Source: Dipteronia dyeriana
Lineage: Eukaryota > Streptophyta > Magnoliopsida > Sapindales > Sapindaceae
Assembly: GCA_032871835.1 (NCBI GenBank)
Contig: CM065300.1
Coordinates: 2,547,768-2,611,767, forward strand
Length of the DNA: 64,000 nucleotides
Direction of reading: 5' to 3'
Positions 11,574-23,900 of the stretch are shown here, piece after piece. A model generated the notes under the pieces. It saw nothing but the letters and a program-made list of their open reading frames with translations. It did not search any database and was not told the origin of the DNA. Numbering within the stretch: position 1 is the stretch's first letter; the number at the start of each line of letters is the position of its first letter. The position numbers and the translations under genes were made by a program.

Positions 11574-13368
11574 TTAGAATATCCCAGCGAGAAGATTTGC
11601 CGCAGTGGAAATGGCAGCTCCAGTTATGGCACATTGCACAATTTGTTCATGGTTAGAGTCCTCTGATGTAAGTGCCAATGCCACTCCTGTTATTGCTCCG
11701 GCCATCATACTGTTTTTCTGCCAACCAAAAAAAAAAAAGAATGAAAGAACAGATAAGATAAATTTTATAATGCCTGCTAGAGTGCCATAAACGATAACAG
11801 GTGATCATCAATGGCTTAATGTGTCGATGATCATCAATGGCTTAATGTGTCGATGAAACTAAAAACTTCTACCAAATGTATCAGTGTATTGCAATACATG
11901 CCAACATAAAAGGATACACAGAACATGAAGCCACCCGAGAGTTTTCAAATCCAAATTATCGGAAGATAAAGAGAGCTATAAATCATTATCTTACCCAATC
12001 GTGAGTTCCACGAGCCTCCGTCAGTCCATATGTGAGACCAGACTGTATTCCTGCAGCCAATCCTGCAGGGCATGAAACAACTATATATATTAACCCCGCA
12101 GACGATGCAACTGCCTGCATATCACTATCAGAGTATATACAGTGATCCAATAAGGAAAATTCAACCCACCCAATTTACTTGTTTTTTATAGTATCAGTGA
12201 ATAAAAATCCATTACAAAGAACCAAAACACAGACCCCATTACCAAATTTAAACCAGCACACACAGATTAACAATCTCGACTAATATTCCAGGCATCGAAA
12301 AATGAAATTTCTAGGAGTTATCCAATCATTCAAAAGAAACTTATTCTTTTCATATTTGTTTTATGATATACCACTTGACATTACACCAAATTGGGATCAT
12401 ACCCGAACACTTGAGAAAAACTATCGAAACAATGCATCAAAAGGTAGAATTTAACCGACTTGTGTCTTAAACAGCAACAGGTTATTATAAGTTTATGTAG
12501 ACTTACCCCACCGCAGTGATTCCTTGCTTGTGTTCTTCACCTGTAAAATAATTGAACAGACCAAAAATCAAATGTCAAAAATCACAAAAACAAAGCACTA
12601 ACCGCAATACAATAGTACTCCCATGTCGTGCCACATGTGGCAGCCTAGCTCATCAAATAAACCAAATTACCCCCAACAAATTACACTAATAACATGTTAT
12701 AATGGTTTTCTTAGTCCACAAACAAAAAGTTTATAATATATATACTAATTATCAGTAGATCAGAAACTCACCATAGCTTCAAGAGATTTCCGGTTAGTTT
12801 CTCCTGCAATTAAACCACGATTTAATCAGTGAAAAAATATATCTAGATATACATATATAGCTTTTGTGAAATCCCCATATATATATGAAGATGTAATTAA
12901 AGTACCTTTGAAGTTGGGAAAATTGTGCTTCTTGGAACCAGAAATCTCAGGGACATTACTTGAATCAAGTTTTGTACCTTTTAAAAATATATACAAGCAT
13001 TTTAACACACAAAAACCAAAATAATACTGTGTTGATTGATGTTTATAATAGTGTGCATGCATTGAAATTTGAATTGCTATTGTAATCTAAGAGACAAGAG
13101 TACTCATGTTTGTTATAATACTGATATATATATTGAAATGAAGGCGGTATATATATATTATATATATACCCTCAAGAGCAGTGAAATAAGCCTCTCTAGA
13201 GACGGCCTGAAGAGCACCGATGCCGGCGGCTCTGATGAAGCTATCAGCGATACGATTGAGGAGAGGGTGGCCGAGGTCGAAGAAGCTGCCCTTCTCAAAC
13301 CCACGAAGCTCTCCAAGCAACGAACGATGTTCCAAGTTACTACTACTAGTGCTGCTGCTTCCGTTCAT
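11574..13368 (-). CDS. OEP162: Outer envelope pore protein 16-2 (OEP16-2), chloroplastic, 6 exons, 182 aa
   Basis: Exons on the minus strand: 13368-13170, 12977-12906, 12803-12772, 12540-12507, 12062-11995, 11717-11574; phases agree throughout. The protein belongs to the PRAT (Tim17/Tim22/Tim23/OEP16) family, whose OEP16 members form amino-acid-selective channels in the chloroplast outer envelope. Recognised segments are FDLGHPLLNRIADSF near residue 30, ALQAVSREAYFTALEG, a Lys-rich loop SGSKKHNFPNFKG encoded by the small exons 2-3, then Gly/Ala-rich membrane segments to the end. Loop and length (~180 aa) match the seed-type OEP16-2 rather than OEP16-1. The ATG at 13368 is preferred over an upstream in-frame ATG at 13413 because only the 3' one starts the family sequence; the upstream part reads through a GA/CA microsatellite. 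Confidence 0.95.
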
Positions 13369-13620
13369 CTTTCTTTGATCTCTGTGTGTGTGTGTCTCTC
13401 TCTCTCTCTCCAAAGACTGTTACGTGATTGTTTCATGTAGAAGAAGCAGAAGAGGGGGTTTTGAGGAAGAGACAAAGTCAGAGTGAGTAAGTGGACACGT
13501 GTTTCACAACCCTTACATGTCGAGTTCATGTAACTGGAACTGCGGACTTCGTGGCCACTCTTAGGATCCCACTTCGCCACGTGTTTTCTGTCTCGGATTT
13601 TGTCACGTGTCCAAAACGAC
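13369..13620 (-). promoter_or_regulatory. OEP162 promoter: GA/CA tract and three G-boxes (ABRE-like)
   Basis: Upstream of the minus-strand start codon there is a (GA)n(CA)n tract at about 13382-13411, probably in the 5' UTR. Three perfect palindromic CACGTG G-boxes follow at 13496-13501, 13578-13583 and 13604-13609, two of them in the CACGTGT context typical of ABA-response elements. OEP16-2 is known in Arabidopsis as the seed/ABA-regulated member; the cluster fits that, but regulation here is inferred. Confidence 0.75.
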
Positions 13621-14901
13621 GACGTTCCAGGAATAGTTCGTTCATCTATTATGTCTAGAATAGTACTTGGCTGTTCGGTGCTAACACACAAACCATACTG
13701 ACCCACCAATAGTTGATTACCATGTAATCCAAAGTAAAAAAATGATAAAAAGTGAAAAAGTTTACCGCGGGACAACACTTCTTTTCGAGGTCAGTATGGT
13801 TAAATACTGTCCGGTCATTACAAAACTTTTTCTTTATATTTATATTTGTTAACTCATCAACTCATCAACTCATTTTTCCTTGGATTTCTATTCCTTATTA
13901 ACCGATTATAACAAGCATAAATTCCCTTATCAAACCCCAAGGGTTTTCCAAATGAAGCTCGGCGTAGTTCAAAATCTAAAGTGATGCCTATTATTTGTCC
14001 ATAATATATTATCCCACTTTTGTCCATAAAATTGCAAAACATAGGTGTCTTGAATCTCCTTGGTAGTGGAGGTAGATACATACCGAATAAGCAAGTATAA
14101 AGGATAGATATATAGATCGTACATGTATTTCTTAATCTTAATATATTCCTCGCCCGTCTAGTATCGGATTTCCAAAGAAATCCCATGTAAACAGAGAATT
14201 CGAGTTACTAGATAAAGGCATTTACGGCTTGTTACCATATAAAATAAAAAAGACAAACTGAACAATTTTTCTAAAAAAATTTGGCTCATGGAATGGATGA
14301 AAACGAGTTTGTAAAATTGTAATTTACAAGGAGTCTAATGAAGTTTCGATGCTACAACTAAGAATTTGGCACTTGAACCAACTTCTTCCTAAATTAAACT
14401 TTTCTCTCTCTATATATATATATATATCAATCAACCACACCCACCACCAAACTGACCTTGACAAATAAAAAGCAAACACTATGCTGGGCATATATTGACG
14501 CCCTTTCTAATTTTATAAGGTCCACATAAAACTAAAAAACCAACAATGGGGAAAAAAGGAGGATTTAAACAAGAAAAAGAGAGAACGGAAAATTAGTGTT
14601 GATAAATGTTTTACAGAAGCAGCAATTACTCGGGTTTAAGCATCGCAAAGATGGAGTAGACTGAGCGCATTATGAACACGATCTTCCTCCAGCCCCTCTT
14701 CGCACTATACAGTATGCTCTCGGACCTCTCCTCTCCTATATTGTTTGTTGATTGAAACCACCACAACCCACATTCAATCCCCACTTTCTTCTTTCAAGTG
14801 TATTGTTTCTTTGGTTGCTCGGGACTTGAATTGCTGACAATCATTGGTCGAATAAAGACAAGAAAACAAGTCATCAACTGAAACTGGTTTAGGAAAATAA
14901 C
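13621..14901. other. Intergenic region between OEP162 (5' side) and PP4R3 (3' side)
   Basis: No recognisable gene. An open frame of 109 codons on the minus strand at 13857-14186 has no family I recognise. There is a short ACTCATCA direct repeat near 13853-13872 and an AT microsatellite near 14412-14428. The segment from about 14600 to 14901 is likely 3' UTR of PP4R3. Confidence 0.5.
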
Positions 14902-17900
14902 TTAGGATCCATTTACAGCCATTTCCGGTGAGGATTTTGGTGCTATTAATGGACAATCCTCTCCACTTAATTGTCCATTGTCTGAACTGCTGTGCAGGCA
15001 ATCAGAACAATTCCTAGAAGCTACCGACTCCTTTTCTCTATTATGATTTTTCTCATCTAAACTGCTGTTGTTATCACTGTTTCGAGTATTGACAGACTCC
15101 TCCGGCTGATTTTCTTCACCTGAACCCTTGTTCCCATCAGCTGTGCGAGGACTTATCTGCATGCTGCTTGCAGTTTTCTTGGTAGGTAGCTGGCTCAGTG
15201 TCGAACATAATGCAGCAAACACACTATTATCCCTTGACTTGGAGTTTTTACCCAACCGTTGCTTCTTTACTACTAGCTCAGGCTCCTTTTCGTTGGAAGA
15301 ACTCAATTTACGCTTCAACCTGAGTGACTCCAGTCCTTCATCTTCCTCAGAAGTTTCTGCATGTTTCCTAGGTGGTGGTCTATAATCTTCATCGTCCTCA
15401 TCATCATCATAGTCAACAAGTCCAGATCTAGGGCTATGAAATCAACACAAACACATGAACCATATACTAAATAAGATCTGGAAAAAAAAAAACATTTTTA
15501 TGGGATCGGGCATTATTATAATACCTCAATGCTGCGTAGCTTGCAGCAACTCCGTTGGATAATACAGGTTGAGCCTGAGCTCTATGGGTATGTGAAGCAG
15601 ACGCTGTATCTTCTTCATCACTGCTTACGCATCCAGATTCAGTGATAAAAGGAAATAAAATACTGGCAAAAGTTCCAATATATGTGCTTAGAAAAAAAAT
15701 ACACACCTGTCCTCATTAAAATAGTCTTCCTCTTCTTTCTCTAGAGCACGCTCATCAATTCGTTTTCTTTGGTCGACAGAATTAACGTTACTTTTGATTC
15801 CACTAGTTTCTAAGCACTGCAAACATACTTGTCAGGGCTAACAAACCATAAATTGGAAAGAAGAAAAGAAAAACTGCAAAACTTTAGGCAGGGAGCAGAA
15901 AATACCTGCTCATATTTAACTTTAAAAGACTGCATGGAAGCCAAATATTCAAAATTAGCTAACTGATTCCAGAAGGAATCCACTATATATACAAGCAATG
16001 CCTTCAGGTTTTCCTGCATGGAGTTGAAACATAAATAAGCAACAACTTTCATACATTTCTAAGATTATCATGCATAAACAATAGTGTAAAAAAAGATGGG
16101 CACCTTACAGATGTACTCAAAAAGTTCCAAAACTGCAGAATTTAATAGATTATACCGGTTCCCATTAGCAACAAAGACATCTACAATCGATTTAAGAAGA
16201 TTGTTCTTAACAATATGATTTATCAGATGTTCATCCTGCAAAATGACACTAAACTTGTCAAAATAATGTACCACAAAATGGTGCAAAGTAACAGAAATTC
16301 AAGGGGTAAGTAAAGTTACTGGGCATATTCAGTGGAGTAATGCACAGAAAAAACTAGTTCCAATCCTAAAAGGAACAAGTTGCCAGAAAATGCCAAAAGT
16401 AATTATGATCAAAGAACAAAATATGCAAAAGTACAGCTGACAGATGGAAAATAAAATAGCATGTATATAAACAAAACATATCCATGCCTTCACTGAGGAT
16501 TGCACTCTTGCCCATAGTAAAATGACAGGTCAGCAACTAAGAAAGTTATGAGTATAATAATGATTAAAGTCATCCCATGAATATAGTACTTAAACCAATA
16601 AATTACATTGCCAATAATTTGATCAAATTTTCAGAATACCCAACTAAATTGTATCTTATAAATCTCAAAATACAAACATTGTACGCAAACAACATTTTGA
16701 CAGTTTCTGGATCTATGAACTATGTAAATCAAATGAACAAAGCAAATTCACTTACATGGCGGGAAAGGATTGTGCGAACAAATCGAACAGTAGCAACTAC
16801 TACATATTTTTCCCTTCTTTGTGTCAGTAACAAAACTTTATCCATTACATTATTGAGGAGAAAATTACACCTACAAGAAGCAAAAGAAACCAATCCATGT
16901 TATGTGAGGCAGTAGGAACCAATTCTATTAAGGACAATAGGCATCCAATTTATTACTTTATTCTATAAGGATGGTGCAGAACACAAAAGCACAGCAGTTC
17001 ACATATGTTTGAGAGTATTTCCGGCTTCGTGCTTTCAGTGCCCCCAGATTCACCAACCGATTGAGCAATGCCTTTTGGAAGACAGGATGCTGTTATAACT
17101 TCAATTAATTGACCCAAATGCTTCTCATAGAAAATCTCAATAATGGTATCTCTCTGCAGCAGACACAAAAGAAAATCAGATAATGGATGATTTCATAGAC
17201 TCAAACTAGAAACCATGCTTGGAAGCATAAGACAAACTGCAAACAGCCAAGCTGGTTCATCTGTTTGTGACCATGATGTCTGTGTGATGCACACAAAATG
17301 CAATTGATTGTATACATGGCAATCAACAAAAGCAAAATATTTGAGAAAAAAAATAGCCAAAATAATAATAATTTTCAAAACAAATACACATGATGTTCAT
17401 CGTTCAACATACTTTACTGGAAAAGAATAGAAATGTTGCATAAGAAATCAAATGGCTAAGCAGGCACCTGAGCTCCCGACAATGTGTAAGAATCGAGTAA
17501 ACTACGAAGAATTTCTAGAAACTGACAGTGCATGTCGTCTCCAAAGTCAGTTATCATTCCTTTAACCTGCAAAAAAAAACAGCTTTAAATTAGTTCATAC
17601 CTAAAATCAAGAATTAGTTACTTCTTGGCACCTCTCGTCGACGAAGGATAACCACCTTAAAATCTGTTTTCACTAATATTCCAGTTCACTAGTTGTCCAC
17701 CGTAAGATCCTTACTTATGTTGCTAAAAGTTATAAATGAGTAAATAATATTTTTATTTGAACATTTTGGCACAGGTATGGGTGATTTGATTAACAAAAGA
17801 CAATCACCATACCAAGAGGGCTAACTTGTGGCATGCAACACTAACCATAATTGCATCCATGCATCACAGTGCAGCTTATCTTGTTCATATAATGTCACAA

Positions 17901-20900
17901 AAAGTAGATACGGTTACTTTTTCATTTGGATGAGGTGTGTCATATACATTCAGGATGGAACATAGAGTAAAATCAAAAGACAACCTTGAAAATTTCTGCC
18001 ACACGAAGATGATTTGATGTTCATGTAAAAATACTCTACAGCATTATTGAAGAAATTTTGGACATAATATATTCGCACAGAAGCATAAAAGCAAGAGAGT
18101 TTTTCTGTGTATAAGACCTTATCCCCTTTCAGGACACAAGCTGTACATATCAGTTGGGTGATAGTTAATTTATTTATTTATCTTATGCTCTTGAAGTCAC
18201 AATGAATCACATTTTTCAAATTACCGATTACATCCTAATAAAATCCTAATAAAATCAGATTAGTTGGGTGGGGGTTCACATAGGGATCTGTCAAGATGCT
18301 AGTTAACAGACGGACACAGGATCGCATAAAATGTATACCAGATTAGAACAAAATAACAAAACCCATACCAGTAGTCCTAGAAGTGAAACTCCTTCCTGCC
18401 TAACAACATAAGAACGCAGAAGGTTTGGATCCTGATTCAAGAACAGAATAAGGATATCTGTCCTGCATCCATTAAATGGCCTATTGTTAGGCCTAAATGA
18501 TTGGGAAATAATAATAAAAATATATATATGCAGCCAAGAAAACAAAAAATAAAGGCCTAAATAATTGGGAAATAATAAAATATATATATATATATATATA
18601 TGCAGCCAAGAAAACAAAAAATAAAGACAGATGTATACAGTGCCACCATTACCCAGTTAAGACGAGCTTCTTGTCTTGACTCTGTAATGAATCAGTGATG
18701 ATGTCAAAGATGCCCTCGTTCATCAGATCCCTACAACAATTTCAAAGTCCCAACTCTTAAAAACATATAAACTCAGCAATGTATTAAATGTTTAAAAAAA
18801 TGTGAGGTGGGTTGAGGCGTTTTTCCGTAGTAAGGCGAGGTGGGAGCCTCGAAGTGGTTGCCTCAATTTAAAATTGTTAAGTAATGGGAAAAAAAATTAA
18901 AAACACAACACTAAATAAAATGTCCACAATCAACATTACTAACATAATATGATAGATTCTAGACCAAAATGGAAAGTGCATCACAAAAAAGATATCAAAG
19001 CTTATCTACAAAATATTTAACAAATGAATTTTTTATGTATATATATTGAACAATTTGTAGATTATAGTAAAGTGTTCTATACATGACAACTCTACATAAA
19101 ATCCTTAGTTCTAGTAAAGATTTATGCTAAGATTGAGTTTCATATATGATCTATTAAAGGTAAAAACTAAAAAGAATGTAATTAAATTATATTATCAAGA
19201 GAAGGGGACAAGAAGAATGATATATATATATATATATATTGAACAATTTGTAAATTATAGTAAAGTGGTCTATATATGACAACTCTAAATAAAATCCTTA
19301 GTTCTAGAAACAATTTATGCTAAGATTTGAGTTTCATATATGATCTGTAAAGTGTAAACAAAAAAAAAAGAATCAATTAAAATATATTATCAAGAGAAAA
19401 AGAAGACAAGATGAATAAAATACATTTTGCAGTTGATTCCCACTTTGTCGAACTTGAGGATTGTAAGTTTTAGTTGTTAATGTTTTTGAGTTTTAGTTGT
19501 TAATGTTTTAGGGTTTCTTTAAATAAAATGTGATTTGGAAAAGAAAAAAACAAGCCCTTAAAATTTACTACCATAAACTCGCCGTTTTGACAACTTAACT
19601 CATGATTTCACACAGCCCAAAACTCAATGTTTTGGCAAATCATTCATGCGCCACACCAAGGTGGATTTTTGGTTAGAAAGACTCAAGTTTCAGCCGAGGA
19701 AAATTGAGGCGCGGCTCAAGGCAGCTGCCTCAGCCGATTTATGAAACATAGGTACTCAATAATAAATGTAATATCTGGAGGAAAATTCTTAAGCAATATA
19801 GAATCTGAGATTTAGCTACAATATCGCAATGGATATATAAAGGCGTGTAACTTCAGCAGTAGCTTACCTAAATAGCCGGAGCTGCTGAACCATTTGCAGG
19901 CTCTTGCTTAAACTACAGAACTCATGAAGGAAATATACCTATTTCATGAAATAATAAATAGGGTCAACATAGAAAAAATAGAAGATAACTCAGCATTAAA
20001 CAGAAACAACACTACTCAAGATCAACCTTACTCCAATTTCATTATGTTTCACTGTGTCCTCAATGTGGGGAATGAAAGAAAGGCTCAATCTTTATGAATT
20101 AAAGATTAAAGTTATGGAGACATATGCCTTACTGGAAGACGGACATTCTCTTCAAGAGAAAGAACCCCTAACAAAGGAAGACATAAAGCTGCTTGTTTCT
20201 TCAAAAATATTCATCTACACATTTTGTACCATTAGGACCAAGCCACTCATTAACCCTTAGATATAACAGTTGGAAACAAATCCAAATGCAAAACAAATAA
20301 CTCTTACTCTCCTGGAATTCAATGCATTAAAATAACTAGGAACAAGAGTAAGATGTAAAGACTAAGAAGAGTAACAAAGACAACATTTAAAAAATAAAAC
20401 AATATGTTCTGTACTTGCCCAGAAATCTAAGAAATGCTTGCTTCTGAAGTTTTTTGAAAACTAATAAAAAAAAATGTTGAAAAAATTGGGTTGAGAGACT
20501 GAGTACACAGAAGACAAAAACTTGTATTTCTAAGAATAATTGCATAAAAAAAATTACCCAGCTTGGTACCAATATCATGGCTAAGAAAGGGGATAAAGCC
20601 TTAGGACAGTGACAATTACCAAATTTTTCTTTGATTCTGCAGATGTAGTGGGTGACCTCAGCCTTGCAAAGAGCTCCTGAATAAAAGTGCTATCATCCTT
20701 CAACAACGAGACAACCTAAGAAGAAATTTAATGGTTAAGAGGTAAAATAACAATAAACTCAATAGATTAAACATTGAACTTTGGAAGTCTTACAATAGCA
20801 TTATTTCCATGAATTATGGAATTGAGATTCGCAACTGTGGACTCATCCAATACTCTAGCCAAAACAACATCCTAAAAGAAGTGATATAAGGTGAGAATTA

Positions 20901-23900
20901 CACAACCATAACAAGCTTGAATAAAATCACAAAGCTCAGTCTTCAAGGTGCAAACCTTCAAATAACCAACTCTGTAGGTCTGGTGTATCTTTGACAGGAC
21001 TAGGAGATCTTTTATTGGTATGGCCTACGAAAAGAACATGTGAAGTACAAATAAGCAATGTCAATTAATTTATTTGCTAAATACAGCTCCTCCCAACTTC
21101 CTAGCCTCCAATCCTCAATCCCTACTTTCTTTCTTTCTTTTTCTTTTTTTTTTTGATAGGAAACTAGAATCCTCAATCCCTATTCCCATCTTAAAAGTGA
21201 AAGGACCAATTGACAGTATGTTACCTCCTTAAAAACTACATGCTCTTTTAAAAAATTTCGATGATGTTGGACATGAGGAACCTCAGGATCATCTGCAACC
21301 AAAATTCAGAGCACTTTATTACCATCAACTACAAAAAAAAATGATGAACAATTATATTCCAGACTGTCAAAACAAACTGCCATTAATCATTTGCATATAC
21401 ACCCAAGAACAACATAGCTAAGACATCAAAAGATAATAAAAAGTTAAAGTTAAATTTCATGCTTTTCAAAATGCTAACATTAATCTTTGAATTAAATGAA
21501 TGCAATGGTAAGCTCAGAAGAATTTCTTTGACCAGCACCCACAATGACATAAATTTGATTTTCATAGTTCAATGGAACACAAGCTAAAAAAGTGTCATTC
21601 ACACACGCTCTGGTTGGAAAGGAAACTGAGAAGATAAAGGAACAGCTAGGCAAACATTCAAGTATCGCTAACCTTTCAATAAGCAAGCAACAACTTTATG
21701 AATCTCAATGTTTAACACTACTGGCACACTATCATGTATGATGCAAAAACTTGGGACCCTCAACTGAACAACCATACATAGAGCAAATCATGCAGAATTA
21801 GTATTCAAAATCCACTCTTATTACAGAATCATTATCATTAACTGTGATGAAAAATAACAACAATGAAACTTACACTCGAGGGAGCCAATAATATCCATGA
21901 TCAACTCATCCCCAAATATTTTCTCAAAAATCTGAGGACTATTGAGCAAAACTGCGAGTAACCAATCAAAATAACTGAGGATAAATAAAGCAAAGCAATT
22001 TTGAGTTGATTGAAGAAAACTTAATGTAACATAGGTGTAAAGATTACTGACTGATCCCTTTGACTATTTTGAATATCATATGAAGGTTATCAATATTTTC
22101 CAAGTCTTCACAAATTCGAAATAGATCCATCAACTTGCGAAAAAATTCTTGCTGCATTAAGAGTAAAAATGTCAGTAAAGGGGCATATGAAAATATCTAT
22201 CGAAAAACTGACAACAAAATAGAGTCAAAACACTTCTATACCAATAAAACTTAAATAACAAAACAAAGAATTAAAAAATAAAATCCCCGACAAACCCACA
22301 AAATATGCATGAAGCTTACATCATTCAGTATCAGTTCAGTCAACCGCATTTGATCCGCGATGCCACTTTCTGTCAAAGTCTGCAAAAATCATTCAATGCA
22401 TTTAAAAAAAATGTGCATTACCATATTCTTGCAACAATGTGATCAAAGCGCAAGCTTCCTAAAGCAATCAAGAAAATGTATTCTTTTTCTTTTCCTTTTC
22501 TTTTTTTTTTTTTTTGAACAAAAGAAAATGTAGTCAACCAGCAAAAATCTTACATTTGATGCCTATTAACACATTTTTATAACTTTGAGATGCAGGAGTA
22601 AAATCACTGTTAACAGCAAGAAGAAGGAGATGAAGCTGCTTGGGGTTTCAATAGAACTCCAAGCTTTTTGTTCCAGCCATTAACAATGGTTCATATGTAT
22701 ACATTACACTTTGCAGTAGCTTTAGTGAAACTTTTCTTCTTATTGTGAGCAAAATATGCATTCATCATTTTAAATCATTTAAATGTAGCTAAAGCAAGTC
22801 CATTTTTCACATACAGTGTTTTTATAGAGGAAGTCATAACAGTGAACCTCAGAGATGACATCAGAAAGTAACAGTGAAATACAAAGATCAAGTTTCATAA
22901 TGTTTATGAACTTACAATAATGAGTAATATGATTAAAATTCCACAATATTATGTGCATCACGGCATTACATCAAGGATCACAATTTTCAATGATGCTTTT
23001 CCATGTCAAGTAGGTTTCAACTTAGCAAGAGACATACTAAACATCTCCAACTCAAGAAAATATGACATAAAATCAAATATTAATACTAAACTCACAAGTC
23101 ACATCATACTACTGAACTTTGCATATACCACTAGCTAAAAATTTCACTAATTTTGTTTTTGTCAGAAACAAAATTTTCAATAGCAATTTATTTAAGAAAG
23201 AACAAAGCAATACTTGAAAACAAGCAAATATAGACTTTAAGAAAACTAAAGCACCCATAAGAACCTTAAGTATCAAAGGAAGTGTGGAAAGCTCAACGGC
23301 AGGCAGTTCCCTCAATTCACTGTTCATGCTATGAAATGTCTCGCCTGCACATAGCATCAAACACTACATAACTTACATGCAACGTATAAAAAGTCAATCA
23401 TACCTTCACGAAATACGTTATTTACCATGCAAATCTAAAAAGTTATGGAGAAATGCTCCTAGTGAGGAATTATGAGAGTGGTAGCTTCTCAAAATAGGAC
23501 CAATCGACATTGACTTGGTTTTAATTCCCCTTAAAACCCATATCCCACACCCTATTATTGACATGCCCTGAGTTAGATAGATCCACTTCAAGATTGAATG
23601 CAGGGTTACGAAAAATATGAGAATCCATACTGTCTAGAGAAGTCATCAAATCATTGTCAACATAGATAAGTGGATTACCCTGGATTATCATATCTTTCAT
23701 CTGTCTACAGAGTACCAATGTTGAGATACATAAAAGTCGGGATTCAAAGTGGAGATACATAAAAGTCGGGATTCAAAGTGGAAATACAAGCAGAGGAATA
23801 AGAAGCATGTAGTTCATGTTTGCGGTTACTTACTGTTAAGAGAATTAAAGTTCAGGTTCCTCTGCACATTACAGATGTTATCCCTGAGTAAAAACAAGTA

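Noticed and set aside
13365..13778. 137-codon minus-strand frame upstream of OEP162
   Set aside because: It covers the promoter with G-boxes and the microsatellite-bearing UTR in a different frame from OEP162, and shows no domain.
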